A DNA stretch of 45,442 nucleotides from an uncultured Tenacibaculum sp. Lineage in GTDB: Bacteria; Bacteroidota; Bacteroidia; Flavobacteriales; Flavobacteriaceae. Below, piece after piece: positions 42,676 to 45,442 of the stretch. Within the stretch, counting starts at the first letter, position 1. Every line of letters starts with the position of its first letter. The stretch lies in NCBI GenBank assembly GCA_937922085.1, contig CAKZVD010000111.1, positions 1-45,442 on the forward strand, in the 5' to 3' direction. Below the pieces are notes generated by a model, which saw nothing but the letters and a program-made list of their open reading frames with translations, made no database searches and was not told the DNA's origin. The translations under genes were made by a program, and so were the position numbers.

Positions 42676-43840
42676 AGGGTTTATCTGTTTAACTTCTCAT
42701 CCAGTAGGTTGTGAACAAAACGTGAAAAATCAAATAGAATACATTAAATCTAAAGGGAAAATAGAAGGCGCTAAAAAAGTTTTAGTAATCGGTTCTTCAA
42801 CAGGTTTCGGTTTAGCTTCAAGAATAACAAGTGCATTTGGTTCAGATGCAGCAACTATAGGTGTTTTTTTTGACAAACCAGCAACTGAAGGTAGGCCAGC
42901 TTCACCAGGATTTTATAATACAGCAGCTTTTGAAAAAGAAGCAAATAAAGCTGGATTATATGCGAAAAGTATTAATGGAGATGCTTTTTCAAATGAAATA
43001 AAAGAACAGGTAATTAATTTAATCAAAGAAGATTTAGGTCAAATAGATTTAATAATTTATAGTTTGGCTTCTCCTGTAAGAACACATCCTGTAAGTGGTA
43101 AACGATTCAAATCAGTTTTAAAACCAATAGGAGGAGAGTTTTCAAATAAAACAGTTGATTTTCATACCGGAAAAGTTTCTGAAATATCGATAAAACCTGC
43201 AGAAGGAGATGATATTTCAAATACCGTTACTGTAATGGGAGGTGAAGATTGGAAAATGTGGGTAGATGCTTTAAATGCTGAAAATTTGTTAGCAGAAGGA
43301 GCAACAACAGTAGCATATTCTTATATAGGTCCATCATTAACAGAAGCAGTATACAGAAAGGGAACTATTGGCGCAGCTAAAGATGATTTAGAAGCAACTG
43401 CATTTACAATTACAGATGATTTAAAATCAATAGGAGGTAAGGCATACGTTTCTGTAAATAAAGCTTTAGTAACTCAAGCAAGTTCTGCAATTCCTGTAAT
43501 TCCATTATATATTTCTTTATTATTTAAGGTAATGAAAGAAAAAGGAATTCATGAAGGATGTATTGAGCAAATAGAGCGTTTATATAGTGAACGTTTATTT
43601 GGAGGAGATTTAGCTTTAGATGATAAAGGAAGAATTCGAATTGATGACTGGGAAATGCGTGAAGATGTTCAAGAAGAAATAGCTGAACTTTGGAAAAAAG
43701 CAGCAACAGAAAATCTTGCTGAAATAGGAGATTTAGAAGGTTATAGTAACGATTTCTTTAATTTATTCGGATTTAAAGTTGATGGAATAGATTATAAAGA
43801 AGATGTTAATGAATTAGTAGCAGTTCCTAGTATTGGGTAA
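42653..43840 (+). CDS. fabV: Enoyl-[acyl-carrier-protein] reductase FabV
   Basis: 395 residues. FabV reduces the trans-2-enoyl group bound to ACP with NADH, the last step of each fatty-acid elongation cycle. It opens with [20 protein letters not shown], typical of FabV, and has the cofactor motif [14 protein letters not shown]. The catalytic pair fits Tyr-x8-Lys with Tyr234 and Lys243 ([10 protein letters not shown]), the spacing special to FabV rather than the x6 of FabI. The [11 protein letters not shown] block and [11 protein letters not shown] end are also family marks. Its leader holds ACAACAACA within the coding end of the preceding gene. FabV is much less sensitive to triclosan than FabI. 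Confidence 0.95.
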   Translation: [395 protein letters not shown]

Positions 43841-43908
43841 TAGTTATAGATAAATACATTAGCGATAAGGATAAAGCATTTATAGTTTTATCTAATAGAA
43901 AATAAAAG

Positions 43909-43945
43909 AAACCTTGTAGTGTATAGTATTACAAGGTTTTTTTTA
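43909..43945 (+). terminator. Terminator of fabV
   Basis: AAACCTTGTA (43909-43918) pairs perfectly with TACAAGGTTT (43930-43939), loop 11 nt, then an eight-T run. It is 68 bp after the fabV stop and ends 6 bp before the next start codon. Confidence 0.85.
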
Positions 43946-43950
43946 TTAAT

Positions 43951-44286
43951 ATGTTTTCAATAGTGAAAAAGAATTTGATAAAATATATAGGAATAATTAC
44001 TTTATTAATAAGTTACATTCTATTAATTTTAAACTTTATTCTAAATGGATTTAATTTAGAATTGAATGGTTTATTAATTGTTATATGGGTTTTTGGGGTG
44101 TTGAATGTAGTTTTTAATTCTTTTTATGCAATTCTGATTAATTTAGATGAAACTACTTTTAGTGTTTTTGGAACTTGTGGATTAATATGGTTTGTACCTT
44201 TTTTTATAGATGTTAATCAATTAATAGGTCTTCCTTCTCTATTGATTTACTTAATAATCGCTGTCAGAATGTTTTTGAAAAAATAA
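43951..44286 (+). CDS. Small integral membrane protein, function unknown
   Basis: 111 residues with four hydrophobic helices (IGIITLLISYILLILNFILN, LLIVIWVFGVLNVVFNSFYA, FGTCGLIWFVPFF, LPSLLIYLIIAVRMF). The ends are basic (VKKNLIK, FLKK), so both probably stay in the cytoplasm. No family was recognised. It starts 6 bp after a strong terminator, so it needs its own promoter or some readthrough; no TAnnTTTG box fits in that space. A 23-bp gap separates it from the next gene. Confidence 0.6.
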   Translation: MFSIVKKNLIKYIGIITLLISYILLILNFILNGFNLELNGLLIVIWVFGVLNVVFNSFYAILINLDETTFSVFGTCGLIWFVPFFIDVNQLIGLPSLLIYLIIAVRMFLKK

Positions 44287-44309
44287 AGATGAATAATTAA
44301 AATAGGATA

Positions 44310-44786
44310 ATGAAAGCAGTTTCAATTAAAATTTTAAAAGATGAATTAAAGCATAAAAGCGCCAACGAATTATTGGAACTGTCTTTAAAATTAGCTCGTT
44401 TTAAAAAAGAAAATAAAGAATTATTAACTTATTTGTTATTTGAATCGCATGATGAGGATAGGTATATAGCAACCATAAAATCAGAAATGGATGTTATGTT
44501 TGAAGAGATAAACAGGAAAAGTTTTTTTTACATTAGAAAAAGTGTACGAAAAATATTGACCTCCATTAAAAAACACATTCGTTATTCTAAGAAAAAAACA
44601 ACAGAAGTAGAACTATTACTATATTTCTGTTTAAAACTAAAGGAATTTAGACCATCAATTAATAAAAGTCCAAGAATACAAAATGTATTAGTAACACAAA
44701 TTAGACTCATTGAAAAAACAATGAAAACTTTACATGAAGATTTACAATATGATTATAATTTAGAATTGGATGAAATTAAAAAATAA
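44310..44786 (+). CDS. Conserved hypothetical helical protein
   Basis: 158 residues, highly charged and mostly helical (ILKDELKHKSANELLELSLK, LARFKKENKELLTYLLFESH, DEDRYIATIKSEMDVMFEEI). I recall similar proteins in flavobacteria, always without a known function. The N-terminal motif with KxLKDELKxKSxxELxELxL and LTYLLFE appears conserved. No signal or membrane helix, so cytoplasmic. It follows the small membrane protein by 23 bp and may share its transcript. Confidence 0.7.
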   Translation: MKAVSIKILKDELKHKSANELLELSLKLARFKKENKELLTYLLFESHDEDRYIATIKSEMDVMFEEINRKSFFYIRKSVRKILTSIKKHIRYSKKKTTEVELLLYFCLKLKEFRPSINKSPRIQNVLVTQIRLIEKTMKTLHEDLQYDYNLELDEIKK

Positions 44787-44869
44787 GTTTTCTTAAAAAA
44801 GGAGGTTTAAAGTTGTTTTTTGTGAAATTATGGGGTTGTGCAACGGTTACCCGTGTTAACTACAGTTTT
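44787..44869. other. Spacer with a GC-richer motif of unknown nature
   Basis: The phrase GTTGTGCAACGGTTACCCG at 44834-44852, followed by TGTTAAC, is richer in GC than the region and contains short dyads (GTTG-TG-CAAC; GTTA-N7-TAAC). It marks the border between ordinary chromosomal genes and the last gene, whose codon use looks different. It could be a recombination site or a repeat element; this is a guess. Confidence 0.3.
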
Positions 44870-45373
44870 TTATTTCAGTTCATAATTATAATCAGTTTCA
44901 TTATTCCAAAAACCTGTTATTTTCTTTTCTCCATTTGAGTAACTCAATTCAACGTTTCTGTTTTTCTTTAAGAATTCAGATAACTGTTTGTCAGATTTCA
45001 TTTTTTCCTCAATCGGTGGAATCTGAAGAGCAATTTGTGAATCAGTCAAACCTCTGTTTTTCAAATCCGCTTTGATTGATTCGATATCTATATTCAAGTA
45101 ATTTTCCATACTTGAAATTATTCCATTAAGCATATTATTGTCCATAACCATAAAATCAAATTTTACAGGTGTTTTATCCAATGGTATTCTTTCATCAAAA
45201 TAGTGTTTTAACTCCGTATTCTGAATCATTTGTTCTTTTGTCAAATTGATTATTCCGTTTGAGTTTGTTGGAATAAAACTATAAGTGTAATAACTCAATG
45301 AGCTAAGTACATGACAAAAAAACAAATCTTTGACAATAAGTGATTTAGGTTTGTTTTTAATAGGAAAAGACAT
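44870..45373 (-). CDS. Hypothetical protein, possibly horizontally acquired
   Basis: 167 residues with no recognised family. The first 35 residues hold a weak hydrophobic run (SLIVKDLFFCHVLSSLSYYT) which could be a poor signal or anchor, or an artefact of a start placed too far upstream. From about 38 the sequence is soluble and helical (NGIINLTKEQMIQNTELKHY, FDERIPLDKTPVKFDFMVMD, SMENYLNIDIESIKADLKNR). Codons with G or C at the third position are more frequent than in the neighbours, as far as I can judge by eye. It lies at the window edge, between a GC-rich motif and an inverted repeat, which fits an accessory gene. A shorter product cannot be excluded. Confidence 0.5.
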   Translation of the reverse strand: MSFPIKNKPKSLIVKDLFFCHVLSSLSYYTYSFIPTNSNGIINLTKEQMIQNTELKHYFDERIPLDKTPVKFDFMVMDNNMLNGIISSMENYLNIDIESIKADLKNRGLTDSQIALQIPPIEEKMKSDKQLSEFLKKNRNVELSYSNGEKKITGFWNNETDYNYELK

Positions 45374-45434
45374 TGATTTTTAGTATCTTAGAAAGATGAT
45401 CTGACCTATTTTTCTAATGATTAAAACCAATGTC
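45369..45434. repeat. Imperfect 12-bp inverted repeat at the right edge
   Basis: GACATTGATTTT (45369-45380) and AAAACCAATGTC (45423-45434) are inverted copies with one mismatch, 42 nt apart. The left arm overlaps the start codon of the last gene. The repeat could be a terminal element of a mobile sequence or an operator; the window ends 8 bases after it. Confidence 0.45.
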
Positions 45435-45442
45435 GAGACTAA

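Noticed and set aside
44834..44859. Integron attC site
   Set aside because: The GTTAAC and GTTAC words recall core sites, but the R and L box order and the RYYYAAC/GTTRRRY consensus are not met, and no second copy is seen.
45418..45442. Start of a further gene at the right edge (MIKTNVET...)
   Set aside because: Only eight codons are visible, with no promoter or family evidence.

Overview
The window looks like a chromosomal contig from a marine or host-associated member of the Flavobacteriaceae, close to Tenacibaculum or Polaribacter. The evidence is a very AT-rich sequence (about 30% GC by eye), gliding genes (gldF, gldG), type IX secretion (T9SS) C-terminal sorting domains, Bacteroidota-type promoters with a TAnnTTTG -7 box, almost no Shine-Dalgarno signals, a 6S-Flavo-like RNA after zapA, FabV as enoyl reductase and an OxyR-Dps pair. 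No tRNA, rRNA or CRISPR array was seen. The genus is an inference.

Layout. Positions 1-148 hold the tail of an insertion sequence that cuts into a T9SS-secreted protein gene (149-1117), which also carries an in-frame stop. Next come a GH2 beta-mannosidase, a DUF2306-like membrane protein and a decayed patch (4823-5910) with a small ORF, a broken double-HTH AraC regulator and a 14-bp inverted repeat. A TonB-dependent receptor and an M23 peptidase form a leftward operon. Facing it is the housekeeping block zapA - 6S RNA - rny. A DEAD-box helicase, a thioredoxin-fold lipoprotein without cysteines and an ABC-F ATPase follow.

Positions 18272-23270 form a redox neighbourhood. It contains OxyR (cysteines at 199 and 208, as in E. 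coli), divergent dps with a candidate operator between them, and a two-gene operon of a PhoX-like lipoprotein and a di-haem peroxidase with an imelysin-like N-terminus. This operon is the best candidate here for a poorly described system. After it lie a beta-helix T9SS protein, a lipoprotein, and a sodium:solute symporter preceded by a 34-residue single-helix protein.

Positions 28277-36736 hold a cysteine-rich lipoprotein of unknown function, a LysE - GNAT - metallo-hydrolase operon divergent from an Lrp/AsnC regulator, a DUF2911 protein, an aquaporin with an unusual selectivity filter and a nearly leaderless promoter, and gldFG. The last part has an ABM-domain protein with a SAM hydroxide adenosyltransferase, divergent phoH, a DUF2071-like protein, purC, a GH16 lipoprotein, a small conserved gene overlapping fabV, and three hypothetical genes. 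The right edge carries an imperfect inverted repeat. Repeated or IS-like sequence at both ends suggests that the contig breaks at repeats.

Most genes are ordinary core functions for this family. Starts were revised for the metallo-hydrolase (30797), the SAM enzyme (37987) and the gene before fabV (42265). All family assignments come from reading motifs and from memory; no database search was run.
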